Below are positions 9,143-18,065 of a DNA stretch of 64,000 nt, piece by piece (the stretch's first letter is position 1; the number at the start of each line of letters is the position of its first letter). The stretch covers positions 1,302,001 to 1,366,000 of the forward strand of contig NZ_CP060402.1 of NCBI RefSeq assembly GCF_015040615.1. The letters are read 5' to 3'. The position numbers and the translations under genes are program-made. A model generated the notes under the pieces. That model made no database searches, had not been told where the DNA came from, and was given only the letters and a program-made list of their open reading frames with translations. This DNA is from Microbacterium sp. YJN-G. GTDB lineage: Bacteria; Actinomycetota; Actinomycetes; Actinomycetales; Microbacteriaceae.

Positions 9143-10114
9143 TCACCGAAGTCCGGGATGCCAGCCGGCGGCGACGAGAGCCCTCGCGACCTTGTCGACG
9201 GCGATCCGAGGATCCGGACGCACGTGATGGCTGAGGATGCGCACATGATCCCAGTTCTGCCGGCGAATCGCGTCCCAGCGGTCGGCATCCTTCGCGAACT
9301 GCTCATCGGATGCATGCTGCCGGCCGTCGTACTCCGGGGCGACGCGATACTTCCGATACGCGAGGTCCAGACGCGCGATGAACGCGCCGGTCGAATCGCG
9401 CAGCTCGACGTTGAGATCCGGTTCCGGCAGTCCCGCACGCGTGAGCAGCAGCCGCAGGCGGGTCTCCTCAGGGCTCTCCGAGCCGACGCGGATCTCCTGC
9501 AGTGCGCGGACGAGTCGACCGCGCACATCACCGCCGGCGAGGACCTCCTCCCAGAGATCATCGATCGTAAGCAGTGAGTTGCGCGGGTGGACGAGGAAGT
9601 CGCCGGCGACGATGAGGTCGTCCACGCTCCAGTGAGCGACGGCCTGCCGCCACATGCGAGCGGGGTGTTCCACGGGGAGGCCCTGCACCGCCCACCGTGC
9701 CGGCTCCCGCTGTTGAAGGCGGTGGCCGATCACGCCTCGCCGTCGCGGCTGGGGATGCGGCCGCCGCACCGAGACATGCACCGCCCGTCTGGGGGCTGAC
9801 GTGAAGGGCAGCGGCGTGCCCAGCAGCGCCAGACCGGTCTCGTGGCTGAAGAACTGATGCTCGGTCAATGCAGGAGCGATGCCTCTGATGTCGTCGAGCA
9901 GGACTCTCTTCAGCTCCTCCATGCGTGCTGCGGGCGTCGCATCCGTCAGGGGTGCCCTCGTCGTGAGCGCCGCAGGCGGAACCCGGACTCCTCGTGTCGG
10001 GGCGAGCAGATCCGCGGCTCTCAGGCGCGAGGCACTGACCCCGAGACGACGGGCAGTCGCCACGGCGAATGGGTCGGTGCGGAGGTTCAGTGGAAGGGGC
10101 GTCCGGTGAGACAT
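9143..10114 (-). CDS. AbiEi-like / DUF559 domain protein, PD-(D/E)XK-like nuclease fold
   Basis: A 323-aa protein. The N-terminus (about 15-45, FAVATARRLGVSASRLRAAD, then GVRV) resembles the winged-helix start of AbiEi-type antitoxin-like proteins. The C-terminal third (about 213-310) matches DUF559, a Vsr/MutH-like nuclease fold: Glu216/Glu217 in SPEETRLR, Asp250 in ARLDLAYR, and Glu261-X-Asp263 with His267 in APEYDGRQH, a plausible metal site. Biochemical activity for this family is not established to my knowledge. No AbiEii toxin partner is adjacent. Palindromic repeats lie on both sides, 11 nt past the stop and from about 107 nt upstream of the start. No TANNNT box sits 6 nt before the ATG. 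Confidence 0.8.
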   Translation of the reverse strand: MSHRTPLPLNLRTDPFAVATARRLGVSASRLRAADLLAPTRGVRVPPAALTTRAPLTDATPAARMEELKRVLLDDIRGIAPALTEHQFFSHETGLALLGTPLPFTSAPRRAVHVSVRRPHPQPRRRGVIGHRLQQREPARWAVQGLPVEHPARMWRQAVAHWSVDDLIVAGDFLVHPRNSLLTIDDLWEEVLAGGDVRGRLVRALQEIRVGSESPEETRLRLLLTRAGLPEPDLNVELRDSTGAFIARLDLAYRKYRVAPEYDGRQHASDEQFAKDADRWDAIRRQNWDHVRILSHHVRPDPRIAVDKVARALVAAGWHPGLR

Positions 10115-10220
10115 GGCTCGATCTCAGCCCATCGCGGTGGGTCGTGGGATCCGCATTCCAGCGCCTGTGCACAACCGCGTCGATCCGCTCTCCTGTGCAG
10201 GAGGAACGCGCCACTGCGGC

Positions 10221-10336
10221 ATGTCCGAGAAGGTGCGGGTCGTCGGCGCGGTGAGTAGCGCCTTCTGGGACATGCACCCGGATGGTGTCGCAGAAGATGC
10301 GGGTGCCGGGAACCGGCACCCGCATCTTGTGGGACA
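10221..10336. repeat. Two palindromic repeat units, upstream side of the DUF559 gene
   Basis: Unit 4 has 13-nt arms (10221-10233 and 10261-10273) with one mismatch. Unit 5 is the best palindrome in the window: 24-nt arms (10286-10309 and 10313-10336) with 22 paired positions and a GAA loop. Its right arm, read on the minus strand, is TGTCCCACAAGATGCGGGTG, the same word as the left arm of unit 3 at 9080. The gap from 10115 to 10424 holds these two units and otherwise no gene that I can support. Confidence 0.8.
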
Positions 10337-10424
10337 TGGTGGGAATGAGGCGCGGGCCTGCAGTCGGCCGGCAGTTTCGACCGAGACACGCCGCGGGAAG
10401 ACGCGCCCCTCCAGCAGGCCGGCT

Positions 10425-12530
10425 TCAGCCGGCGAGGCCCAGCACGTCGAGCATCCAGGCGATCTCGAACGCCCGCTCGCGCCAGGCGTTGTACCGTCCG
10501 CTCACGCCGCCGTGCCCGGCGGACATCTCGCACTTGAGGATGACGTCCTGCGCGCCGGCGTACCGCAGCGCGGCCACCCACTTGGCGGGCTCGACGTACA
10601 GCACCCGGGTGTCGTTCAGCGAGGTCATCGCCAGGATCCGCGGATAGGCGGTGCCGGGTCGGATGTTCTCGTACGGCGTGTACGTCTTCATGTAGGCGTA
10701 GACCTCGGGGTCGTGCAGCGGGTCGCCCCACTCGTCCCACTCCACGACGGTCAGCGGCAGCGACGGGTCGAGGATCGACGTCAGAGCGTCGACGAACGGC
10801 ACGCTGGCGAGGATGCCGGCGAACAGCTCGGGCGCGAGGTTCGCCACCGCTCCCATCAGCAGACCGCCGGCGCTGCCGCCCTCGGCGACCATCCGTTCGG
10901 GGGTCGTCACGCCGGTGTCGACGAGGTGGCGACCGCAGGCGATGAAGTCGGTGAAGGTGTTGCGCTTGCTGAGCTCCTTGCCGTCCTCGTACCAGTGCCT
11001 GCCCATCTCTCCACCGCCGCGCACGTGGGCGACGGCGAAGACGACGCCGCGGTCGAGCAGCGACAGCCGCATGGTCGAGAAGCCGGGGTCGATCGAGTGC
11101 TCGTACGAGCCGTACCCGTACAGGTGCACCGGGCGCACCTCCCCACCCGGATCTCCGAACGAGCGCTTCCAGACCAGCGAGATCGGCACCCGCACTCCGT
11201 CGGGCGCGGTCGCCCACTCGCGACGCTGCCCGTACTCCGCCGGGTCGTACCCACCCAGCACGGGCTGCTGCTTGCGCACGTGCTTCACCCCGGTCGACGG
11301 CTCGAGGTCGAGCACGGTCGACGGCGTCACGAACGACGCGTAGCCCATCCGCAGGAACGGCGAGTGCCACTCCGGGTTGCCGCTGAAGTACGCCTCGTAC
11401 AGCGGCTCGTCGAACCCGACGACGTCGAGTTCACCGGTGCGGTAGTCGAGCAGCGCCGCGTGCGGCATCCCGTCGGTGCGGAACTCCACCGTCGCGAAAT
11501 CGCGGAAGCAGTCCACATCGAGCAGCCGGCGCCCGGGAGTGTGGGGGAGCAGCACCTGCCGGTCGCCCTGCGGGTCGGATGCCGCCACCGAGACGAGCTC
11601 GAAGTCCAGGGCCCCGTCATTGTGCAGGATCAGCAGTCGGTCCTCGCCGTCGACGACGGCGTGGTCGACGGCGTACTCGACTCCGTCACGACGCGGCCAG
11701 ACGACCTGCGGGGCCGAGGTCGGGTCGGCGAGATCGACGAGCAGCTCCTCGCTGGTGATCTTCGATCCGAGCCCGATCACGAGGTACTTCCGGCTGCGGG
11801 TGATGCCGGCGCCCAGCCAGAACCGCTCGTCGGGCTCATGGAACAGCTTCACGTCATCGTCGGCGGGGGTGCCGATGCGGTGCAGCCAGAGGGTGTCGGG
11901 CCGCCACGCGTCATCGCGCGTGGTGTAGATCACCGACTGCCCGTCGGGGGTCAGGAACGCCTGCCCTGTGTTCTCGATCACGTCGGCGAGCCGCTCGCCC
12001 GAGCCGAGGTCGCGCACGTGCACCGTGTACAGCTCCGAGCCCTCGAGGTCGACCGACCACAGCATCCGCGAGCCGTCCTCCGACATGTCGAACGCGCCCA
12101 GCGAGAAGAACTCGTGACCCTCGGCCTCGGCGTTACCGTCGAGCAGCACCACCTCGCCCTGCACGGGGACACCCGGCTCGAGAACGGGAGGCGTCCAGAC
12201 GTCGCCGATCGCCGCGGTGCGGCACTGGATGCCGTACTGCGCGCCCTCCTCGGTGCGGGCGTAGTACCACCAGTCGCCGCGACGGGTCGGCACCGACAGA
12301 TCGGTCTCGAGCACCCGCGCCTTGACCTCCTGGAACACGGTCTCGCGCAGAGCGCCGAGGTGCTCGGTGCGGGCCTCGGCGTAGTCGTTCTCGGCTTCGA
12401 GGTGCGCGATCACCTCGGCATCCTCCTTCGCCCTGAGCCATTCGTACGCGTCCTCGAACGCGTCGCCGTGGTGGGTGCGGGTGATCGGACGTCGGGCCGC
12501 GGCGGGCGGCGGCATGCGGGAATCGCTCAC
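10425..12530 (-). CDS. S9 family prolyl oligopeptidase / oligopeptidase B
   Basis: Cytoplasmic serine peptidase (701 aa) of the POP family, closest in layout to oligopeptidase B. It has an N-terminal beta-propeller (about 70-410) with motifs such as WWYYART near its start, then the alpha/beta hydrolase domain with nucleophile Ser in EGGSAGGLLMG (around residue 548). The later LLYG-like strand is replaced by LHDPEVYAYMKTYTPYENI, and the C-terminal GHGG carries the catalytic His. No signal peptide is present. The GTG at 12530 is set by the TAGCGT box 6 nt upstream; an ATG at 12515 is the alternative. It is divergent from the Pit transporter. Confidence 0.92.
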   Translation of the reverse strand: MSDSRMPPPAAARRPITRTHHGDAFEDAYEWLRAKEDAEVIAHLEAENDYAEARTEHLGALRETVFQEVKARVLETDLSVPTRRGDWWYYARTEEGAQYGIQCRTAAIGDVWTPPVLEPGVPVQGEVVLLDGNAEAEGHEFFSLGAFDMSEDGSRMLWSVDLEGSELYTVHVRDLGSGERLADVIENTGQAFLTPDGQSVIYTTRDDAWRPDTLWLHRIGTPADDDVKLFHEPDERFWLGAGITRSRKYLVIGLGSKITSEELLVDLADPTSAPQVVWPRRDGVEYAVDHAVVDGEDRLLILHNDGALDFELVSVAASDPQGDRQVLLPHTPGRRLLDVDCFRDFATVEFRTDGMPHAALLDYRTGELDVVGFDEPLYEAYFSGNPEWHSPFLRMGYASFVTPSTVLDLEPSTGVKHVRKQQPVLGGYDPAEYGQRREWATAPDGVRVPISLVWKRSFGDPGGEVRPVHLYGYGSYEHSIDPGFSTMRLSLLDRGVVFAVAHVRGGGEMGRHWYEDGKELSKRNTFTDFIACGRHLVDTGVTTPERMVAEGGSAGGLLMGAVANLAPELFAGILASVPFVDALTSILDPSLPLTVVEWDEWGDPLHDPEVYAYMKTYTPYENIRPGTAYPRILAMTSLNDTRVLYVEPAKWVAALRYAGAQDVILKCEMSAGHGGVSGRYNAWRERAFEIAWMLDVLGLAG

Positions 12531-12536
12531 TCCTCA

Positions 12537-12542
12537 ACGCTA
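12537..12542 (-). promoter_or_regulatory. -10 box of the S9 oligopeptidase gene (leaderless)
   Basis: TAGCGT on the minus strand, 6 nt before the GTG at 12530. It predicts a leaderless mRNA. Confidence 0.6.
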
Positions 12543-12618
12543 GCGGAGCGGTCCCCGCCGGGGCCGAGGGTGCGGGGTGAAGTTGACCGACGGGGACCCG
12601 GGTGGGAGGATTCAGGCG

Positions 12619-12651
12619 GGCCCGTTAACGGAACATGAACCCACGGTGAAC
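12619..12651. promoter_or_regulatory. Putative PHO box upstream of the phosphate transporter
   Basis: Three directly repeated 11-nt units end in GTTAAC (12629), ATGAAC (12640) and GTGAAC (12651). On the minus strand they read GTTCACCGTGG, GTTCATGTTCC and GTTAACGGGCC. This matches the 11-nt GTTCACC-type direct repeats bound by PhoP/RegX3-family regulators in actinobacteria. The box lies 62 nt before the pit GTG and about 90 nt from the S9 gene start, so it could act on either promoter. Confidence 0.6.
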
Positions 12652-12712
12652 TCTTCGTTCGTCACGCCGCCGCGGCGGCATCCCCTCCTGGCAATCCCAA
12701 CGAAAGAGAACG

Positions 12713-14175
<1,463 letters not shown>

Positions 14176-14179
<4 letters not shown>

Positions 14180-14511
14180 GCGTGGTGATCGACTGGGGCG
14201 CATTCCTGAACGTGTTCCTCGCCGCGATGATCGGCGCCGTCGCGACCGTGGTGTTCTACGCCCTCGGTCTGCGGATGCTGGTGCGCGCCGGTCGCGTGCC
14301 CGTCGTGACGCCGGCGGAGTTCACCGACGCGATCACCGTGCTCTCCGACAAGGAGATCCGCCGTGCGGAGAAGGCGGCGGCGAAGGCCGCACGCAAGAGC
14401 CCGCTGAGCGAGGGGCAGAAGACGCTGGCGTTCGGCGCGGCGATCCTCTTCTTCGTACTGTGCGGCGCGGCCGTGCTCGGCGGCATCCTACTCATCGTCA
14501 TCGGCTTCTGA
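14176..14511 (+). CDS. Small membrane protein coupled to the phosphate transporter
   Basis: A 111-residue protein whose ATG overlaps the pit stop. It has an N-terminal hydrophobic helix (about 8-32), a central Lys/Ala/Glu-rich segment (EIRRAEKAAAKAARKSPL) like the tail of the transporter, and a second helix at the C-terminus (about 84-110). I do not recognise a domain. The overlap and the matching charged helices suggest it works with the transporter, perhaps through the coiled-coil tail; this is inference. Confidence 0.8.
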
Positions 14512-14521
14512 TCGCGACGCA

Positions 14522-14541
14522 CCGTCGGACGCGTCCGACGG
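14522..14541. terminator. Palindromic hairpin after the pit operon
   Basis: A perfect 20-nt palindrome (8-bp stem with CGCG loop) starts 11 nt after the stop of the small membrane protein gene. There is no T-run. Confidence 0.55.
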
Positions 14542-14601
14542 CGGCGCAGCGCACGCACGCCGCCCCGGTCGCGCGTCATCGTGGATGTCGTCGTCCGGCC
14601 G

Positions 14602-14607
14602 TAGGCT
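14602..14607 (+). promoter_or_regulatory. -10 box of the phosphodiesterase gene (leaderless)
   Basis: TAGGCT followed by 6 nt (GAGCGC) and the ATG at 14614. Confidence 0.65.
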
Positions 14608-14613
14608 GAGCGC

Positions 14614-15531
14614 ATGGTCGATCTGCCCGTCTTCGGGCGCCACCAGCCGGCGTCCCACACGATCATCCACCTCAGCGACCCGCATTTCCTGGCCGACGGC
14701 GCCAGGCACGCCGGTGGCGCGGACAGTGAGGGGAACTTCGACCTCACGCTCGCGAGCGTCAGCCGGGTGCATCCGCATCCGTCCGCGATCGTCGTCACGG
14801 GAGACCTGACCGATCTCGGCGAGCCCGACGCCTACCGGCGTCTGCGCGCGGCGCTCGAGCCGGTGGCGGCGCAGCTGGGCTGCCCGATCATCTGGGTCGC
14901 GGGCAACCACGACGAGCGCCCCGCGCTGCGCGAGGGACTGCTCGACGGGCCGCCCACCCAGGATCCGGTGACAGGGGTGTGGGATCTCGACGGTCTGCGC
15001 CTGATCGCGCTCGACACGAGCATCCCCGGTTGGCATCACGGCGATGTCGACGAGCAGCAGCGCGAGTGGCTGGCCGGCGTGCTGTCCGAACCGGCTCCGC
15101 ACGGCACGCTGCTGGCGATGCACCACCCGCCCCTGCCGGCGCACGTGCCGCTCTTCGACATCCTCGAGCTGCGCCACCAGGATGAACTGGCCGAGGTCAT
15201 CCGCGGCACCGACGTGCGCGGCATCCTCGCCGGGCACCTGCACTACTCCTCATCCGGGATGTTCGCGGGCGTGCCGGTGAGCGTCGCCTCGTCGACCTGC
15301 TACACGATGAACCTCGGCAGAGCGGCCACCGAGGTCAACGGGATGGATGCCGCCCAGTCGTTCCAGCTCGTCCACGTGCGCCCCGAGACGATCACGCACA
15401 CCGTGGTTCCGGTGGCCGATGCGCCCACCGGCGACTACTTCAGCGAGGAGTGGCTGCAGCAGATGGCGCGGCTGTCGCCGCAGCAGCGACTCGAGGTCTT
15501 CTCCCGCAAGCCGCCCGTGGCGCAGGCGTAG
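14614..15531 (+). CDS. Metallophosphoesterase, CpdA / class III cyclic-nucleotide phosphodiesterase type
   Basis: Calcineurin-like dinuclear metal hydrolase (305 aa), probably cytoplasmic. All family motifs are present in order: DPH (Asp22, His24), GD (63-64), GNHD (97-100), the His in MHHPPLP (about 170) and GHLH (about 207-210). The closest described group is CpdA/Rv0805, which cleaves 2',3'- and 3',5'-cyclic nucleotides; the substrate here cannot be read from sequence. The C-terminal 60 residues form the cap-like extension seen in Rv0805-type proteins. The start is fixed by the adjacent -10 box. Confidence 0.9.
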   Translation: MVDLPVFGRHQPASHTIIHLSDPHFLADGARHAGGADSEGNFDLTLASVSRVHPHPSAIVVTGDLTDLGEPDAYRRLRAALEPVAAQLGCPIIWVAGNHDERPALREGLLDGPPTQDPVTGVWDLDGLRLIALDTSIPGWHHGDVDEQQREWLAGVLSEPAPHGTLLAMHHPPLPAHVPLFDILELRHQDELAEVIRGTDVRGILAGHLHYSSSGMFAGVPVSVASSTCYTMNLGRAATEVNGMDAAQSFQLVHVRPETITHTVVPVADAPTGDYFSEEWLQQMARLSPQQRLEVFSRKPPVAQA

Positions 15532-15534
15532 ACT
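15529..15534 (+). promoter_or_regulatory. Probable -10 box of aspA
   Basis: TAGACT overlaps the stop codon of the phosphodiesterase gene. It would start a transcript about 40 nt before the aspA ATG, which has its own AAGGA site. Confidence 0.5.
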
Positions 15535-15581
15535 GGTGGCATCCCCCGAGTACTGATCGCCACTACCCACAAGGATGTGAC

Positions 15582-17042
15582 ATGGCCGTTGACGCGCCTG
15601 CCCTGACCCGTATTGAGACCGACTCGATCGGAAGCCTCGAGATCCCCGCTGACGCGTACTACGGCGTCCACACGCTGCGGGCCGAGCAGAACTTCCCGAT
15701 CACGAAGAGGCCGATCTCCGTCTACCCCGACCTGATCCGGGCCCTCGCGATGGTCAAGCAGGCCAGCGCCCGCACGAACCGCGAGATCGGCGTGCTCGAC
15801 GAGGTGCGCGCAGACCTCATCGACCGCGCTTCGCAGCGCGTCATCGACGGTGAGTTCCACGACCAGTTCGTGGTCGGCGTGATCCAGGGCGGCGCCGGTA
15901 CGTCGACGAACATGAACGCCAACGAGGTCATCACGAACATCGCGCTCGAGATGGCCGGGCGTGAGAAGGGCGACTACGCGTACCTATCGCCGATCGACCA
16001 CACCAACCGCAGCCAGTCCACCAACGACGTGTATCCGACGGCCGTGAAGATCGGCCTGTCGCTGAACCTGCGCTCGTTGCTCGACGAACTCGACCTGCTG
16101 CGCCGGTCGTTCCTGGGCAAGGCGGGGGAATTCCACGACATCCTCAAGGTGGGGCGCACCCAGTTGCAGGACGCCGTTCCGATGACGCTCGGTCAGGAGT
16201 TCCACGGCTTCGCCACGACGCTCGGCGAGGACCACAGCCGGCTCACCGAGAACGCCTCGCTGCTCACCGAGATCAACATGGGCGCGACCGCCATCGGCAC
16301 CGGCATCACCACGCACCCCGACTACGCGGCGACAGTGCTGCGCCACCTGCGCGAGATCAGCGGGCTGAACCTCAGCACCGCCAGCGACCTGGTCGAGGCG
16401 ACCAGCGACACCGGCGCCTTCATGTCGTTCTCGGCATCACTCAAGCGCAACGCGATCAAGCTGTCGAAGATCTGCAACGATCTGCGTCTGCTGTCGTCCG
16501 GTCCGCAGGCGGGCTTCGGCGAGATCAACCTGCCCGCCATGCAGGCCGGCTCGAGCATCATGCCGGGCAAGGTCAACCCGGTCATCCCCGAGGCGGTCAA
16601 CCAGGTCGCCTTCGCGGTGGCGGGCGCCGACGTCACGGTCACCATGGCGGTCGAGGGCGGGCAGCTGCAGCTCAACGCCTTCGAGCCGGTGATCGCGCAC
16701 TCGATCTTCCAGTCCATCACCTGGATGCGCCAGGCCATGTGGACGCTGCGCGTGAACTGCGTCGACGGCATCACCGCCAACCGCGAGCGTCTGGGCGCCA
16801 TGGTCGGCGCCTCGGTGGGCGTCGTCACCGCGCTCACGCCGTTCATCGGCTACGCGGCCTCGGCGGCACTCGCGAAGACCGCGCTGCTGACCAACCGCAA
16901 CATCGCCGACCTCGTCGTCGAGGCCGGCCTGATGTCGCGCGAAGAGGTCATGAAGCAGATCTCGCCCGCGCGGCTGTCGGGCCTCGAGGCCGTCACCTCG
17001 GTGATCCCGGTGATCGCCGCCGAGGACCTTCCGGAGAACTGA
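15582..17042 (+). CDS. aspA: Aspartate ammonia-lyase
   Basis: Converts L-aspartate to fumarate and ammonia. This is the fumarase/aspartase superfamily fold (486 aa) with GVHTLRAEQNFPI near the start, GTSTNMNANEVI (about 106-117), HTNRSQSTNDVYPTA (about 140), and the catalytic flexible loop GSSIMPGKVNP (323-333). The GVHTLRAEQN and TLGQEFHGFA segments favour aspartase over fumarase, but a mixed annotation is possible. The ATG at 15582 follows an AAGGATG ribosome site; upstream in-frame sequence lies inside the preceding gene. A strong palindromic terminator follows. Confidence 0.94.
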   Translation: MAVDAPALTRIETDSIGSLEIPADAYYGVHTLRAEQNFPITKRPISVYPDLIRALAMVKQASARTNREIGVLDEVRADLIDRASQRVIDGEFHDQFVVGVIQGGAGTSTNMNANEVITNIALEMAGREKGDYAYLSPIDHTNRSQSTNDVYPTAVKIGLSLNLRSLLDELDLLRRSFLGKAGEFHDILKVGRTQLQDAVPMTLGQEFHGFATTLGEDHSRLTENASLLTEINMGATAIGTGITTHPDYAATVLRHLREISGLNLSTASDLVEATSDTGAFMSFSASLKRNAIKLSKICNDLRLLSSGPQAGFGEINLPAMQAGSSIMPGKVNPVIPEAVNQVAFAVAGADVTVTMAVEGGQLQLNAFEPVIAHSIFQSITWMRQAMWTLRVNCVDGITANRERLGAMVGASVGVVTALTPFIGYAASAALAKTALLTNRNIADLVVEAGLMSREEVMKQISPARLSGLEAVTSVIPVIAAEDLPEN

Positions 17043-17074
17043 TCCCCACGCCCACGAGCTGCGTCCTCACAGCA

Positions 17075-17108
17075 CAGAAGGCGGATGCCGTACGGCATCC
17101 GCCTTCTG
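17075..17108. terminator. Bidirectional terminator between aspA and the FAH gene
   Basis: A perfect 34-nt palindrome (17 nt each side of the centre, including GGCGGATGCC) lies between two convergent genes. Confidence 0.85.
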
Positions 17109-17135
17109 CATGTCCGGCGCCCGCGGGCGCGGGGA

Positions 17136-18005
17136 TCAGTCCAGAATGCGGCAGTGCGTGGTGAGCTCTCCGATGCCCGCGATCCCGACCGTCACGGTGG
17201 AGCGGTCGCGCAGGAAGATCTGCGGGTCGCGGGAGTAGCCGGCACCACCGGGGCTGCCGGTGGAGATCAGCGTGCCAGGCAGCAGCGTGACCGAGGTCGA
17301 CAGGTGCGCGATGAGGGTGGCGACGGAGCGCACCATCTGGCCGGTGCTGGCGTCCTGCACGGTGTGACCGTCGACGACGGCCCAGATGTGCAGATCCTGC
17401 GGGTCGGGGATCTCGTCGGCGGTCACGACGACCGGGCCTGTCGGCGTGAAGCCGTCGAAGGACTTGCACCGCGACCACTGCGCCTCGGCGAACTGGATGT
17501 CGCGCGCGGTCACGTCGTTGACCGCCGTGTATCCCCAGACCGCGTCGAGGGCGTTCTCGGCGGTTACGTCCTTCGTCGGCCGCCCGATGATGACCCCGAG
17601 CTCGGCCTCGTAGTCGATCGACTCGCTGAGACTGCGGGGCCAGCTCGTGGTGCGGCCGTGGCCGGTGAGCGAGTTGGGCCACAGCGTGAAGACGGTCGGG
17701 GCGGTGTCGGTCTTCAGCCCGAGCTCGCTGGAGTGGGCGGAGTAGTTCAGGCCGACCGCGAGGATCGCGGGCGGGTCGATGACGGCGGAGTCGAACCCGA
17801 ACCCGTCCAGCGGATGCCGTGGGGCGGACGCCTCGCCGACGGCGGCGCGGACGCGGTCGAGCAGGTCGTCGCCACCCTCGATGAGCTCCTGCAGGGTGCG
17901 CGGGGCGGGGGAGAGGAGGTCGCTGACGAGGATCGCATCCTCGCCGTCGATGACCGCGAGGTGGAGGGAGTCGGTGTCGCTCGCGCGCAGATGGGCAAAC
18001 CGCAT
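17136..18005 (-). CDS. Fumarylacetoacetate hydrolase family protein
   Basis: A 289-aa FAH-superfamily enzyme; members cleave or decarboxylate 2-oxo or acylpyruvate substrates with Mg2+. After a 70-residue N-terminal part comes ILAVGLNYSAHSSELG (around 90), then SIDYEAELGVIIGR with the two metal-binding Glu and the associated Asp (VNDVTARDIQ), and the C-terminal GTLISTGSPGGAGY. The exact substrate is not predictable. Upstream in-frame sequence on the minus strand lies over the PrsW gene and is not coding. The ATG is 7 nt after a TAGCGT box and follows GAGGG. Confidence 0.92.
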   Translation of the reverse strand: MRFAHLRASDTDSLHLAVIDGEDAILVSDLLSPAPRTLQELIEGGDDLLDRVRAAVGEASAPRHPLDGFGFDSAVIDPPAILAVGLNYSAHSSELGLKTDTAPTVFTLWPNSLTGHGRTTSWPRSLSESIDYEAELGVIIGRPTKDVTAENALDAVWGYTAVNDVTARDIQFAEAQWSRCKSFDGFTPTGPVVVTADEIPDPQDLHIWAVVDGHTVQDASTGQMVRSVATLIAHLSTSVTLLPGTLISTGSPGGAGYSRDPQIFLRDRSTVTVGIAGIGELTTHCRILD

Positions 18006-18012
18006 GCCCTCT

Positions 18013-18018
18013 ACGCTA
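18013..18018 (-). promoter_or_regulatory. -10 box of the FAH gene (leaderless)
   Basis: TAGCGT on the minus strand, 7 nt before the ATG at 18005. Confidence 0.6.
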
Positions 18019-18053
18019 CCGGCAGGCATGCCGGAGCGCGGCGAGGCTCCCTC

Positions 18054-18059
18054 TAGGCT
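18054..18059 (+). promoter_or_regulatory. -10 box of the PrsW-type gene (leaderless)
   Basis: TAGGCT followed by 6 nt (TTCCCT) and the ATG at 18066. No Shine-Dalgarno sequence is present. Confidence 0.65.
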
Positions 18060-18065
18060 TTCCCT

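Noticed and set aside
9143..10114. Complete AbiE-type toxin-antitoxin system
   Set aside because: Only the N-terminal segment resembles AbiEi; no AbiEii nucleotidyltransferase gene is next to it.
10113..12638. Open frame of 841 codons antisense to the S9 oligopeptidase
   Set aside because: Shadow of a gene with clear catalytic motifs; starts inside the repeat region.
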